Source of the DNA: Chitinophaga sedimenti
GTDB lineage: Bacteria; Bacteroidota; Bacteroidia; Chitinophagales; Chitinophagaceae
NCBI RefSeq assembly: GCF_023156195.1
Contig: NZ_JAKUKA010000001.1
Span: 3,782,001 to 3,846,000, forward strand
DNA: 64,000 bases
Direction: 5' to 3'
Position numbers and translations under genes: made by a program. Below, piece after piece: positions 41,246 to 50,254 of the stretch. Under the pieces are notes generated by a model. That model did not search any database and had not been told where the DNA came from. It saw only the letters and a list, made by a program, of their open reading frames with translations. How positions within the stretch are numbered: the first letter of the stretch is position 1; each line of letters begins with the position of its first letter.

Positions 41246-42078
41246 CTATTCCTCCAGCAGTTTGATCCCTGTTTGGGTGAAAACGATCTTCTGCTGCTTG
41301 TATAGGTTACCCGTCGTCATTTTGAAGGTCTTTTTGCTCATGCCGAAAAAGGAATAGATTTCTTCGGGATCGGATTTATCGTGGTAAGGGAGATAACCAT
41401 CGTTTTCCCGCAACAGGCGCAGGATTTTACCGGCTTCGTCCTCTACTCTTTCATAGCCGCGTTTGCCGAGCACTACGTCTATTTTGTTTTCGTCCTTGAT
41501 GGTTTTAATAAAACCCTGCAGTTTATCGCCGATGTCTACCTGCTTAAACACCTCGTTCGAGTGCAGCACACCGGTATGTTTATTATTGATGATTACCTGG
41601 TAGCCCAGGTCGTCGCGGCGGTAAATGATGAGGTCAACGGGGTCGAGTTCCTTCACGGTAAGTTCCTCGTTGCTAAGGTACTGGTCAATTTTCTCGGTAG
41701 CGGCTACACGGCCGGTCATCTCATCGATATAGATCATCACCGGTACTCCTGCCCTGCAATCATTTTCGACAATTGCTGCGACTGTGCCACGAAGATGTCC
41801 TTCATCAGCCCCCAGTCTAGGAAAGCACCCTGACCGGTAACGCTCACGGCCTTCAGCAACAGGATGTCGCCTACTTTACCCAAAGCCTTCTGCGTGGTAG
41901 CGATCAGGCGGTTTTCAGAATCGTGGTAAAGAAATACTTCCAGCTCGTCGCCTACCTTCGTACCACGGGGCACAAAGCGCTTGGGAAGCAGTATTTCCTC
42001 TCCCATGGCGTCCATATAAACACCGAAATCTGTTTCTTTCTTTACTCTGAGAAAATTATAGTCACCTACCTTGATCAT
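41246..42078 (-). CDS. cvfB: CvfB/YitL-family S1-like RNA-binding protein, frameshifted
   Basis: About 277 residues. Several S1-like OB folds (ETDFGVYMDAMGEEILLPKRFVP, GAFLDWGLMKDIFVA, KHTGVLHSNEVFKQVDIGDKLQGFIKTI) and a C-terminal winged helix (IYSFFGMSKKTFKMTTGNLYKQQKI) give the CvfB plan. One base is missing in CCGG at 41740-41743; repair gives GQEYRVMIYIDEMTGRVA. The family binds RNA and affects virulence or stress gene expression in Firmicutes; the role in Bacteroidota is not known. Its start overlaps the end of the upstream gene by 17 bases. Confidence 0.87.
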
Positions 42079-42982
42079 CGCGCAAAGGTAGGATTTTCTT
42101 TACATCCACCTTCCAATCGGGACCGCTGTACACTTTATATTTTGCCGAGAAATCGCCCATATTGATGGCAAACGACAATTGCAGGAGGCTGTTCAGGTAG
42201 GCCAGCGCCGCTCCGGACGGTACCGCGGAAAAGGTATTGGCAAAGGGAATGGTATCGTGATAAACAAGCGAATCGCCCCGTAGCATCGCCACGTCCAGCA
42301 GATCGCCGGCCTTTACGCCAAGCTGGTTAAAAGTACTGTCGTCGATGTTCGTCCACACATTACCATACTGTACATCGAGAATGGGAATACCGCCAGACAA
42401 TGCCCCCGCCTTGAATTGCGGTCCATTAAAGGGAATCCGCACCACCTCCGCCGGCAACACCGGGCCAACCGATTCAAAGGAGATTACGCCGGCTGCAAGT
42501 CGCGCGCCGGTAAAGGCGTACACATCGCGCCCATGAAAGGTGTATGACTTTCCAGATCCTTTCCGGCGGTTCACAGCTTCATCAATTTCACGCACTTCGG
42601 CAATGCCGAGGGAATTAGCTACAAGGGTAAGCGTACCATTATCGGGCGTCACAAAGTAATGCCCGCTTTTTGTTTTTAACACTACCGACTTCCGCTCCGA
42701 CCCTACCCCGGGATCCACCACAGAAACGAACACCGTACCGGCGGGCCAGTAACGCGCTGTTTGTTCCAGGCGGTAGGCAGCTTCCCATATATTGTACGCG
42801 GGAATTTCATGCGTCAGATCAAATATGGCCAGGTTGGGCGAAATGCTGTAAGCCACACCTTTCATTGCCGATACGGCCCCGTCCTTCAACCCGAAATCGG
42901 TCTGGAAGACCAATGCAGGATGGGTTTGCGGTTTGCAGGCAAACAGGAAGAGGACAAAACACAAAACAGGAACAAGCCTCAT
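42062..42982 (-). CDS. SAM hydroxide adenosyltransferase (DUF62) lipoprotein
   Basis: A 306-residue member of the S-adenosylmethionine hydrolase/fluorinase-like family. FQTDFGLKDGAVSAMKGV, VSVVDPGVGSERKSVVL, FVTPDNGTLTLVA and TFHGRDVYAFTGARLAAG cover the SAM-binding and water-activating residues (Asp, Arg, His). The characterised members cleave SAM to adenosine and methionine. It starts with a lipoprotein signal (LFLFACKPQ), which would place it in the periplasm or outer membrane, odd for an enzyme of a cytoplasmic substrate. The stop overlaps cvfB. Confidence 0.85.
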   Translation of the reverse strand: MRLVPVLCFVLFLFACKPQTHPALVFQTDFGLKDGAVSAMKGVAYSISPNLAIFDLTHEIPAYNIWEAAYRLEQTARYWPAGTVFVSVVDPGVGSERKSVVLKTKSGHYFVTPDNGTLTLVANSLGIAEVREIDEAVNRRKGSGKSYTFHGRDVYAFTGARLAAGVISFESVGPVLPAEVVRIPFNGPQFKAGALSGGIPILDVQYGNVWTNIDDSTFNQLGVKAGDLLDVAMLRGDSLVYHDTIPFANTFSAVPSGAALAYLNSLLQLSFAINMGDFSAKYKVYSGPDWKVDVKKILPLRDDQGR

Positions 42983-44265
42983 GGGGTATTGTTTTCTTTA
43001 TCTATCCAGGATGTACGTTTGGAATCTTTCACCACAGTATACACCAGCAACGATATAAAGATACAAACCGTTACGTACCAATAGTACAACGATTCGCGGC
43101 CAATGTCTTTAAAGTAAAGGGCCAGCATCTCGGCTGTACCGCCGAAAATGGCAACGGTCAATGCGTATGGCAGCCCCACCCCAAGTGCACGCACTTCGGC
43201 GGGAAACATTTCTGCTTTTACCACGGCATTGATGGCGGTATACCCGCTCACAATTACCAGTGCGCCAAGAATTAAGAAGAAAGCTGCGGCTTCGGTGTTA
43301 GCATGGCTCAACGCCGTTAAGATCGGCACTGTTAACAGGCTGCCAAATACGCCAAAGCCTATCAGCAGCGGCTTGCGCCCTATCTTGTCCGACAACCAGC
43401 CGAACAGCGGTTGCATACCGGCATATATCAGCATGAGGAAGAATGTCAACTGCGTGGCCCTGTCTTTTGTAAGGTGCACCGTGTTCACGAGAAACTTCTG
43501 CATGTACGTGGTATAGGTATAAAACGCGATGGTACCGCCCAAAGTGAGCCCCACCACCGTTAACACCGCGCGGGGATGTTTTTTCAACATCAATCGTAAG
43601 GTACCGCGTTCTTTCTTCTTATCTATGCTGACAGATTCCTCCATATTCCGGCGCATGTAAAGCGCAACGAAGGCCAGCAGCGCACCAATGAAGAACGGGA
43701 TGCGCCAGCCCCACAGCTCCAGCTGCTCCGGCGTCAGGAATATTTTCTGCAACAGCATTTGCACCCCAAGGGCCGTTAATTGCCCGCCAATGAGCGTTAC
43801 ATATTGAAAGCTGGAGTAAAACCCGCGCCGGTGCGATTCCGCCACTTCGCTCAGGTAGGTGGCGGACGTTCCATATTCACCACCAACGCTCAGTCCCTGT
43901 AGTAAGCGCGCCAGCAGCAACAGTACCGGGGCGGCCAGACCAATCTGCTGATATGTGGGGGTACAGGCGATGATCAGCGAGCCGAACGACATTAACATGA
44001 CGGATAAGGTCATGGCGGCTTTGCGGCCGGTGCGGTCGGCGATGCGGCCAAATATCCAGCCGCCGATCGGGCGCATGAGGAAACCTACCGCAAAGATGGC
44101 GGCTGCATTCAGCTGCTGGGCGGTCTGGTTGCCTTTAGGGAAAAAGGACGGGGCAAAGTATAGGGAGAAAGCGGTGTAGGCGTACCAGTCGTACCACTCA
44201 ACGAGGTTACCGACGGAGCCGGACACAATCGCTTTTAAACGGGCGCGTGTAGATTGTAAGGTCAT
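42979..44265 (-). CDS. MFS transporter, metabolite:H+ symporter (MHS) family
   Basis: A 428-residue protein with 12 membrane helices. GNLVEWYDWYAYTAFSLYFAPSFF and RPIGGWIFGRIADRTGRKAAM are the MHS/KgtP-ProP signature; the second repeat has GWLSDKIGRKPLL. It takes up organic acids or compatible solutes with protons, for example alpha-ketoglutarate or a similar dicarboxylate. Its stop overlaps the start of the SAM-hydrolase gene by 4 bases. Confidence 0.9.
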   Translation of the reverse strand: MTLQSTRARLKAIVSGSVGNLVEWYDWYAYTAFSLYFAPSFFPKGNQTAQQLNAAAIFAVGFLMRPIGGWIFGRIADRTGRKAAMTLSVMLMSFGSLIIACTPTYQQIGLAAPVLLLLARLLQGLSVGGEYGTSATYLSEVAESHRRGFYSSFQYVTLIGGQLTALGVQMLLQKIFLTPEQLELWGWRIPFFIGALLAFVALYMRRNMEESVSIDKKKERGTLRLMLKKHPRAVLTVVGLTLGGTIAFYTYTTYMQKFLVNTVHLTKDRATQLTFFLMLIYAGMQPLFGWLSDKIGRKPLLIGFGVFGSLLTVPILTALSHANTEAAAFFLILGALVIVSGYTAINAVVKAEMFPAEVRALGVGLPYALTVAIFGGTAEMLALYFKDIGRESLYYWYVTVCIFISLLVYTVVKDSKRTSWIDKENNTP

Positions 44266-44298
44266 GCAGGATAAAAATTGCGCCCAAAAGTAAGCATC

Positions 44299-45195
44299 CT
44301 AACGGTGCTGATCGTACAAATTAATCCGGATGGCCTGGCGGAGGATGTCCATTTCGCTGTCTTTCAGCGGGGGCGTGCCGGGCGTGCCTGCCGCCTCTTC
44401 CAGTTGTTCACGGGTGCGGATACCAACAACCGCGGCAGATATCGCCGGGTTTTGCAGGACGAAGCGCAGGGCGGTTTGTGCGGGTACACGCTCCGCACCG
44501 GACAGGGCAGCGACCTGCTTGGCGGCGGTTGCCACATCCAGGAGGTTGTAGTTGAGGTACTCGGCTGGTGGTTTGCCGGCCAGGAGGCCTTTAGCGACCC
44601 CACCGCGGGCCAGTACACCAACGTTCTGCTCCAGTAACAGGGGCAGGCAGAATTCCTCCGGCCGCCTGTCCAGCAAGCTATACTGCATCATCACGCTCAC
44701 AATGTTCGACTTGCGCAGGTACTCGCGGATCACATTCGGCCGGATCGAGGAAATACCGTAGTGGCGGATTTTCCCCTGCTGCTTCAACAGTTCAAAAGCA
44801 TCAATAGACTCTTCTATGGGATCGTCTACCGTACCACCGTGCAGCTGGTACAGGTCGATGTAGTCGGTTTGCAGCCGGCGGAGACTGTCTTCCACCGCAG
44901 TCACGATATACTCCTTACGCGGGTTCCAGTCCCAGCCACTACCATCGGGGCGCCACTGGTTGCCCACTTTGGTGGCGATGATCACGTCCTGGCGTTTGCC
45001 CCGGAGGGCCTTGCCGAGAGATGCTTCATTCCGGCCGTGATCATAGAGGTCCGCGGTATCGAAAAAGTTAATACCCAGTTCTATGGCCCGGCTCACGAGC
45101 GTGGCATTGGCGGCATCGTCGCCGTTAAGCGACATACATCCAAACGCGATTTCGCTGATGCGGAGGTCCGATTTGCCAAGTATGTTATAGTTCAT
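44299..45195 (-). CDS. Aldo/keto reductase
   Basis: A 298-residue NADPH-dependent oxidoreductase; the start is MNYNILGKSDLRISEIAFGCM. The catalytic tetrad is visible: Asp in FFDTADLYDHG, Tyr in the same motif, Lys in ATKVGNQW and His in LYQLHGG. The C-terminal half has the cofactor segment RFVLQNPAISAAVVGIRTREQLEEA. Substrate unknown. It is intact and lies next to the repeat and insertion-sequence region. Confidence 0.9.
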   Translation of the reverse strand: MNYNILGKSDLRISEIAFGCMSLNGDDAANATLVSRAIELGINFFDTADLYDHGRNEASLGKALRGKRQDVIIATKVGNQWRPDGSGWDWNPRKEYIVTAVEDSLRRLQTDYIDLYQLHGGTVDDPIEESIDAFELLKQQGKIRHYGISSIRPNVIREYLRKSNIVSVMMQYSLLDRRPEEFCLPLLLEQNVGVLARGGVAKGLLAGKPPAEYLNYNLLDVATAAKQVAALSGAERVPAQTALRFVLQNPAISAAVVGIRTREQLEEAAGTPGTPPLKDSEMDILRQAIRINLYDQHR

Positions 45196-45317
45196 ATTGG
45201 TGATTGGGAATTTACATATCAAACTTAACACTTATTTGGCTAATTATCAATGGTTAGTGGAGGGAGGTGTAAACCTTAATTCGGATTATTGAAACCTGGG
45301 TGTAAACCTATTTCAGG

Positions 45318-45482
45318 ACGCGACATCCTTCGGGCATCTTTATACCATCCTAGGTTCATCCTAGGTTCATCCTAGGTTCAAGGTAGGTTCAACCTAGGTT
45401 CATGAACCTATGTTAAACGAAGGATTAACGAAGTATAAACGAAGCATCAACGAAGGATGTTTAAAGGATGGTATAACCCTCC
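45318..45482. repeat. Array of about 15 units with an 11-bp period
   Basis: Cut every 11 bases, the sequence falls into related units: TTATACCATCC, two copies of TAGGTTCATCC, TAGGTTCAAGG, TAGGTTCAACC, TAGGTTCATGA (45340-45405), then ACGAAGGATTA, ACGAAGTATAA, ACGAAGCATCA and ACGAAGGATGT (45417-45460), then GGATGG-containing units. The two halves are reverse-complement in character: ACATCCTTCG (45323-45332) is mirrored at 45451-45460, and TTATACCATCC (45340-45350) at 45466-45476. The centre is a 14-base palindrome AGGTTCATGAACCT at 45396-45409; AACCTAGGTT at 45391-45400 is another. It is not coding, since the 11-base step changes frame every unit. Confidence 0.85.
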
Positions 45483-45640
45483 ATATGGGATCAATAGAGA
45501 GAGAAAGTTGAAGGGAGTGACCTTTAGGTTTGTGAAAAGAAACAAAAGAGAAGATATTATTACTATTACTACTATAACTTTTTCTTTTTTGGTTCTTTTT
45601 TCTTTTTGTGAATTAACACGCAGATTGTGGATAACTGTAA
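45483..45640. other. Low-complexity intergenic sequence
   Basis: A purine-rich then pyrimidine-rich stretch, with repeated TATTACTAC triplets and long T-rich runs at about 45580-45607. No gene is supported; a 93-codon minus-strand frame across it has the composition of read-through repeats. The left end of the IS110 element probably lies in or just after this stretch. Confidence 0.5.
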
Positions 45641-45642
45641 GG

Positions 45643-45720
45643 TCAACCGGACTACGGCAGGCACTTTTAGAGTGACAAGGGTAAAACCCAGGTTGTGTTT
45701 TAATCCTGCCGTAGCCTGGT
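45643..45720 (+). ncRNA. Structured segment upstream of IS110 recombinase, candidate bridge RNA
   Basis: CTACGGCAGG at 45652-45661 pairs perfectly with CCTGCCGTAG at 45705-45714, and outer bases AACC/GGTT extend the stem. Inside lie two further hairpins: CACT/AGTG (45662-45665 with 4571-45674 region) and GGGT/ACCC (45679-45682 with 45686-45689). IS110-group elements are known to encode a bridge RNA in the non-coding left end, upstream of the recombinase, with a stem and internal loops that recognise target and donor DNA. Position, size and nested stems fit; the loops have not been matched to flanking DNA, and transcription is unproved. Confidence 0.45.
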
Positions 45721-45842
45721 TTGAACAAAACCCAAATAGAAAATAAACGTAGAGCTTATTAAAGGTCTAGGGAAAGTTCAAACTGGTTGATCTCACTGGC
45801 TTTATTCATGGATCTTCGCGGGTCCCAAAAGAAACAAAACCA

Positions 45843-46865
45843 ATGAGTGTAAAATTCGTTCATTTTGCCGGAATAGATGTATCCAAGAGCAAAATAGATA
45901 TCTGTGTGTTGCTGTCAGGTGATGTAAAGTACCCCTACAGCAACTGTTTTGAACAAAGTAACAAAGGGTTTGCTGACATGAAAAAGTGGCTTCGTAGTCT
46001 GATGGGCGGCACTATCAAAAAGTTATTGATCTGTATTGAGAATACAGGGCATTATAATGAGGCCGTTGTTCATTACCCGGACAGCCAGCAAATAGCCGTG
46101 AGTCTGGAAAATGCCGCTAATATCAAAAGGAGCATCCGCGATATCCGTAAGAAAAGCGATCCCAAAGATGCATTAGACATCGCTCGTTATGCTAAGCATC
46201 ATAGTGATGAGTTGCAGCTATGGAAAAAACCCATATCAGTAATCACCACACTTAAGCAACTACTGGCACAGCGTCGGAGATTACTGAGTGTATTAAAGGC
46301 CCTCAAACAGCCATTGGAAGAGAAAGCCTTCTATGACTGGAGTGGCGTTCCTAAAACCACACCATACACAGCGGGCATACAGGGCCTTGAACTCGATCTT
46401 AAACGAATCAATGAGGACATCGCCCAACTGGTTAAGGAGGACGCCCAAATGCGCCGTCAGGTCAGCTTGATCACCAGCGTTCCTTCTGTAGGGCCTATCA
46501 CCGCTTATCACCTCATCTGCTACACCGATGGATTTAAGCAAGTGAAATCGGGCAAACAGCTAGGTAGTTATTGTGGCGTTGTTCCATTTGAACGACGAAG
46601 CGGCAGCAGCGTGCGAAAGCCTGCCAGGGTCAGTCATTTAGCTAATAGAGTGCTTAAAAGCCTCCTGCACATGTGTGCCCTGACAGCCACCAAAATGAAA
46701 AACAGCTTTGGGGATTATTTTCGGAGAAAAATAGCCGAAGGAAAACACAAGATGCTCGTTATAAACGCTTTAAGAAACAAAATCGTCCTAACTATAACAG
46801 CCGTTGTACAAAAACAGACGAGGTTCGATAAAAATTATATCTACCAAAATTTGCAAAAACCATAG
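45843..46865 (+). mobile_element. IS110-family recombinase (transposase), intact
   Basis: A 340-residue DEDD recombinase. The RuvC-like domain has Asp12 (AGIDVSKSK), Glu66 (CIENTGHY), Asp106 and Asp109 (KSDPKDALD). The C-terminal Transposase_20 domain has TSVPSVGPITAYHLICYTDGF, SYCGVVPFERRSGSS with the candidate catalytic Ser in 253-256, and LANRVLKSLLHMCALTA. IS110 elements have no terminal inverted repeats and move through an RNA-guided mechanism. It has no frameshift, unlike about half of its neighbours. It sits between the aldo/keto reductase and the end of the second SusC/SusD locus and interrupts neither. The exact element ends cannot be fixed by eye. Confidence 0.93.
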
Positions 46866-46912
46866 AAAACACAACGGCGGCTGGGGAAAGGGGTTCAGCT
46901 GGTGCAATAATT

Positions 46913-46942
46913 AAAAAGCCGCCCTATTCGGAGCGGCTTTTT
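46913..46942. terminator. Bidirectional terminator
   Basis: Five A and GCCGC at 46913-46922 pair with GCGGC and five T at 46933-46942 across a 10-base loop. It can end transcription from the IS110 gene (plus strand) and from the minus-strand locus whose last gene stops at 46946. Confidence 0.85.
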
Positions 46943-46945
46943 ATG

Positions 46946-47756
46946 TTAGTAAGCTATCACAGCTTTATAGCCAAGGTGATCGGAACCGTAGGCATATTCA
47001 GTGAGTACCTGCTCCGACACCAGCTTAAAGCCGCTGGTTTTAGGGAAAAGGATATAGTCGATCCGTCGTTTCGGGTTGATGTTCGGGATGGTCGGGCCTT
47101 TTTGCGCGCTGGCATCCGTGAAAAAGTAAAGAGAGACTGCATACCGGCCTTGTCGTCCGTGGCGTTGAAGTCGCCGCCGATGAGCAGCGGGGCATCCAGG
47201 TCGCTTCCGAGTTTAAGGATGGCGTCGGATTGCAGTTTGCGGTTTTCCTCTTTCGTCACATCTAGATGGGTACTGGCAAACCAGGCGCTTTTACCGCCGG
47301 GCAGCTGCACACGGGCCATGGCCACCACCCTGTCTTCGCCCGTAAAGCCCGCCACTTTCGGGAGTACGAACGTACGGGTTTCTTTCAGGGGGTATTTTGA
47401 TAAGATGCCTACGCCATAGGCGCCACCTTCGTAGGGAATGGCGCGGCCGTAGTAATAGTGCATGCCCAGTTTATCGGCCAGTGTTTTTAATTGAAACTCT
47501 TTATGAGCGCGCGCAGCGTTACGCTATCGAGTTCCTGCAAAGCCACGAGACTGGCCCCGCTACGACGGATAGCCGCAGCTACGGTATCGATATTGATCAC
47601 GTCTTTTGCTTCAGATGGCGGGTTAAAGTGATGTACGTTGTAGGTAACCACCGTTACCTCGCGGGCGGCGGCCGGCCCGGAAGTCGTGTTCCGGGCACTG
47701 TTGCAGCCTGCCATGATCATCAACATGACGGAATGAAAAAGAATCGTTCTTGTCAT
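46946..47756 (-). CDS. Endonuclease/exonuclease/phosphatase-family lipoprotein (2), frameshifted
   Basis: About 271 residues. A lipoprotein signal (LMIMAGCNS) precedes a DNase I/sphingomyelinase-like fold: TYNVHHFN, the Glu in ALQELDSV, IGGDFNATD and the Asp-His in GSDHLGYKA. Two one-base losses break it: near 47506-47514 (repair joins LDSVTLR to HKEFQLKTLADKLG) and in five A at 47121-47125 (repair SLFTFFTDASAQKGPTIPN). The repaired frame ends GYKAVIAY at 46946. The fold hydrolyses phosphodiester or phosphomonoester bonds. It is the last gene of the sigma/FecR/SusC/SusD locus and is presumably at the cell surface or in the periplasm. Confidence 0.87.
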
Positions 47757-47770
47757 TGGAACATAGATTG

Positions 47771-49369
47771 TTATGGATAAGTTAGTGTAGATACGCTGTT
47801 GTATTTTGTACGGCTGTCGTCCGCAGGCGCTTTCACCTCCAGGATTACGTTCACTGTACCATTGACTACGGAGTATTCCTTCACGGTTACGATACCAAAC
47901 ACCTCGTTATTGGTAGGCGTCCGGGAGCCCCAGCCGATCACAAAACCCTGCCCAACGGCCAGTGCATTCACGAAGCGGCGGTTGGTAGTGGATACGTTGT
48001 AGTTTTCACCACCGGATGCCACCGGTGCTTTTACCTTATTGTTGATATAATCCGTCAGTTCTCCATCCCACTGAATGGCATTGAACGTAGCAGGTGTCAG
48101 GCTCGGACGGGCAGTGGTCACCAAGGTGTACGTGGCTGTACTGAAACCGTTCATGTAAGGTCCCATGGCGCTCAGGTACGCGGCGCCGGCATTGAACGCG
48201 GCGGCCGAAGTAATGCGGATATCGCTGGCAGTGTGTTTATACAGCAGGAAATCCAGCCACAGCTGGTTACTCACCGCTGAGGCCTGATCAAACATATGCG
48301 GCGCTTTATACATCGAGAACCAGTTAGTTTTACCGGGTCCAATATCCGTTGTCAATTTGATATCCGTTAAGTGCACCAGCTTATTAAACACGCGATCTAC
48401 CACAAACTCCGTCTGCGTAGTTTTACCGCCTTCGTTATGCCCGCTGATACGAACGGCCTGTATGCCGTTTGCACCCTGGTAGTTTACACTGAATGTGAAT
48501 TCATCTTTCGGATTACCAATGGTGATAGGCGTTTCCGCACCATACACATTATTGGTTTTGAGTGCATACGTGAGGGTAGACATCGCAGAACCCGAGAATA
48601 CGGTGCCGGACAAAGTATTGCTGACACCCGCGTATACTACCGGTATTTTTGTTTGATTCGCATCCAGCGCGATATTCACCGCATCGTCTACCACCGTGCC
48701 AATTTTAAATGTATCCACCGCGGTACCGTTATAGCTGTTCTTTGCTTTTAATACGATAGCGCTCATGTTTTTCACTACGGTTACCGTGGCGGTGAAAGCC
48801 ATATCCTTCGGATTGGTAATGGTAATGGGCGATTCGGCGGATGCCTTGCCATCTACGATCGACTGGTAGGTAAGCGCGGTCACATCGTGTTGAGAGGTAA
48901 AGCTGGCTTCTACTTTCAGTTGTTTGTTCTCGAATACAGAGGCGCGGAACTTCACATTGTCTTTAAATGCGAGCACCGGTGTGAGGCGAACATTTTTAGG
49001 AACGATGTGCTTTTCGCTGTTCTTAAAGTTTTTATCAAAAGTGATGATCACCATCTCCACCATGTTCTGCGGCACCTTGAACGTAATGTTTTGTTCCAGT
49101 GACTGCGGGTAGTCGGTTTTATCGATGTACACCGGTGTGCCGGTGGCAGTACCGTTAGCGCTTTGGGTGATGAAATAGTAAGCCAGGCGGCGCACGCCCG
49201 CAGGCGCCTTGATGCTTACGGGTACGGTCACTTCCTCTCCTACGTTCAGGTTTTCTACCTCGTCAAAGCCGGCGCCCAGTGTAATGACAGGCCCCGCCAG
49301 GTTTTCGTCGTCTTTGTTGCAAGCCAGTAAGGACAGGCAACAGGCGATGAACAGTATGTATCTTTTCAT
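47771..49369 (-). CDS. Large SusE-like surface lipoprotein of unknown family
   Basis: A 532-residue lipoprotein (signal ending SLLACNKDD). It appears to be a string of beta-sandwich domains: three or four repeats carry a similar phrase (TYQSIVDGKASAESPITITNPKD, TYALKTNNVYGAETPITIGNPKD), followed by a C-terminal region with many aromatic residues (NWFSMYKAPHMFDQ, AIQWDGELTDYINNK, FVIGWGSRTPTNNEVFGI). The place in the operon, after SusD, is that of SusE/SusF-type ligand-binding proteins. I recognise no named family. It is intact and lies between two phosphatase-fold lipoproteins, so it may bind the substrate they cleave. Confidence 0.7.
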   Translation of the reverse strand: MKRYILFIACCLSLLACNKDDENLAGPVITLGAGFDEVENLNVGEEVTVPVSIKAPAGVRRLAYYFITQSANGTATGTPVYIDKTDYPQSLEQNITFKVPQNMVEMVIITFDKNFKNSEKHIVPKNVRLTPVLAFKDNVKFRASVFENKQLKVEASFTSQHDVTALTYQSIVDGKASAESPITITNPKDMAFTATVTVVKNMSAIVLKAKNSYNGTAVDTFKIGTVVDDAVNIALDANQTKIPVVYAGVSNTLSGTVFSGSAMSTLTYALKTNNVYGAETPITIGNPKDEFTFSVNYQGANGIQAVRISGHNEGGKTTQTEFVVDRVFNKLVHLTDIKLTTDIGPGKTNWFSMYKAPHMFDQASAVSNQLWLDFLLYKHTASDIRITSAAAFNAGAAYLSAMGPYMNGFSTATYTLVTTARPSLTPATFNAIQWDGELTDYINNKVKAPVASGGENYNVSTTNRRFVNALAVGQGFVIGWGSRTPTNNEVFGIVTVKEYSVVNGTVNVILEVKAPADDSRTKYNSVSTLTYP

Positions 49370-49379
49370 GATCGTTCGT

Positions 49380-50254
49380 TTATCTGTTAAACTTTAATTC
49401 CGCCATTACGGGGAAGTGGTCCGATGCGACGCGCTCCGGGATAACGGTATGCGACATTACACTGAATGCCGAAGCGGGGCGGTAAGCCAGGTGATCGATA
49501 ACCACGGTCGGGTTCTGCGCGCTGGATGTATTAGTACAGGTACCATCGCGACAGGTGCGCGTAAACACGGCATCAAACACCTTGAAAAAATCGGTAGCAG
49601 ACAGGTTTTCGTTGAAGTCACCGCCGATGAGGATACGGCCATTCACTTTCGTGAGCTGGTTAATGACCTCGTTTACCTGCGCCAGGCGACCGCCGGCACC
49701 CGTGTGTTGCAGATGGGTTACCGCCAGCGTTAAGGAATCTACACCCGGTAAATCTACCATCGCCACACCAAGTACGCGCTGCTCGTCCGTTTCGTTCGCT
49801 TTCGGCAGCATGTATTTTTATTGGCTTTCAGCGGGTATTTGCTGAGGATAGCCACACCATACAACCCGCGCATGTAAGAGATAGAAGAGTAAAAAGAAAA
49901 GTTCATCTTCAGCTTACCCGCCAGTTCGGCCGCCATATCGCCGGTGTAACCGTTACGGTTAGTACCCTTGTCCACTTCCTGCAGGAACACGATATCGGGA
50001 TTGGCCGTTGCGATCACGTTCGCGATGGCGTTGATATCCACGGTACCGGGTGCGCCGGGAGGATTGGCCGCGTGGATATTGTACGTCATGTATTTGAGCG
50101 ATGTCAATTTTGCTGCTGCATCATTGTTACCGCCGTAGGTGGCGTCGCCATTGCCCAGCTCCAGGTAGGTAGCAGGCCCTGTCGGCATATAAGGATCTTT
50201 ATTGCAGGCGAGCAGGAAAAAGCCGGCCAGTGCAAATAATGCGAATTTCATCAT
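49380..50254 (-). CDS. Endonuclease/exonuclease/phosphatase-family lipoprotein (1), frameshifted
   Basis: About 291 residues. Start ATG 50254 overlaps the SusD stop. The lipoprotein signal (GFFLLACNKDP) is followed by a spacer and the DNase I-like fold: MTYNIHAAN, the Glu in VFLQEVD, YGVAILSKYPL, IGGDFNENL and the Asp-His in ASDHFPVMAEL. One T is missing in the run at 49815-49819; repair gives LKANKKYMLPKANETDEQRV. It has the complete active-site set. Two such genes in one SusC/SusD operon imply a phosphodiester-containing substrate such as a phospholipid head group, phosphoglycan or nucleic acid. Confidence 0.88.

Noticed and set aside
45318..45482. CRISPR array
   Set aside because: Units are 11 bases, contiguous, diverged and without spacers; no cas genes are nearby.
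45447..45728. 93-codon minus-strand frame over repeats and the candidate bridge RNA
   Set aside because: It is made of repeat and low-complexity sequence and crosses the structured RNA segment.
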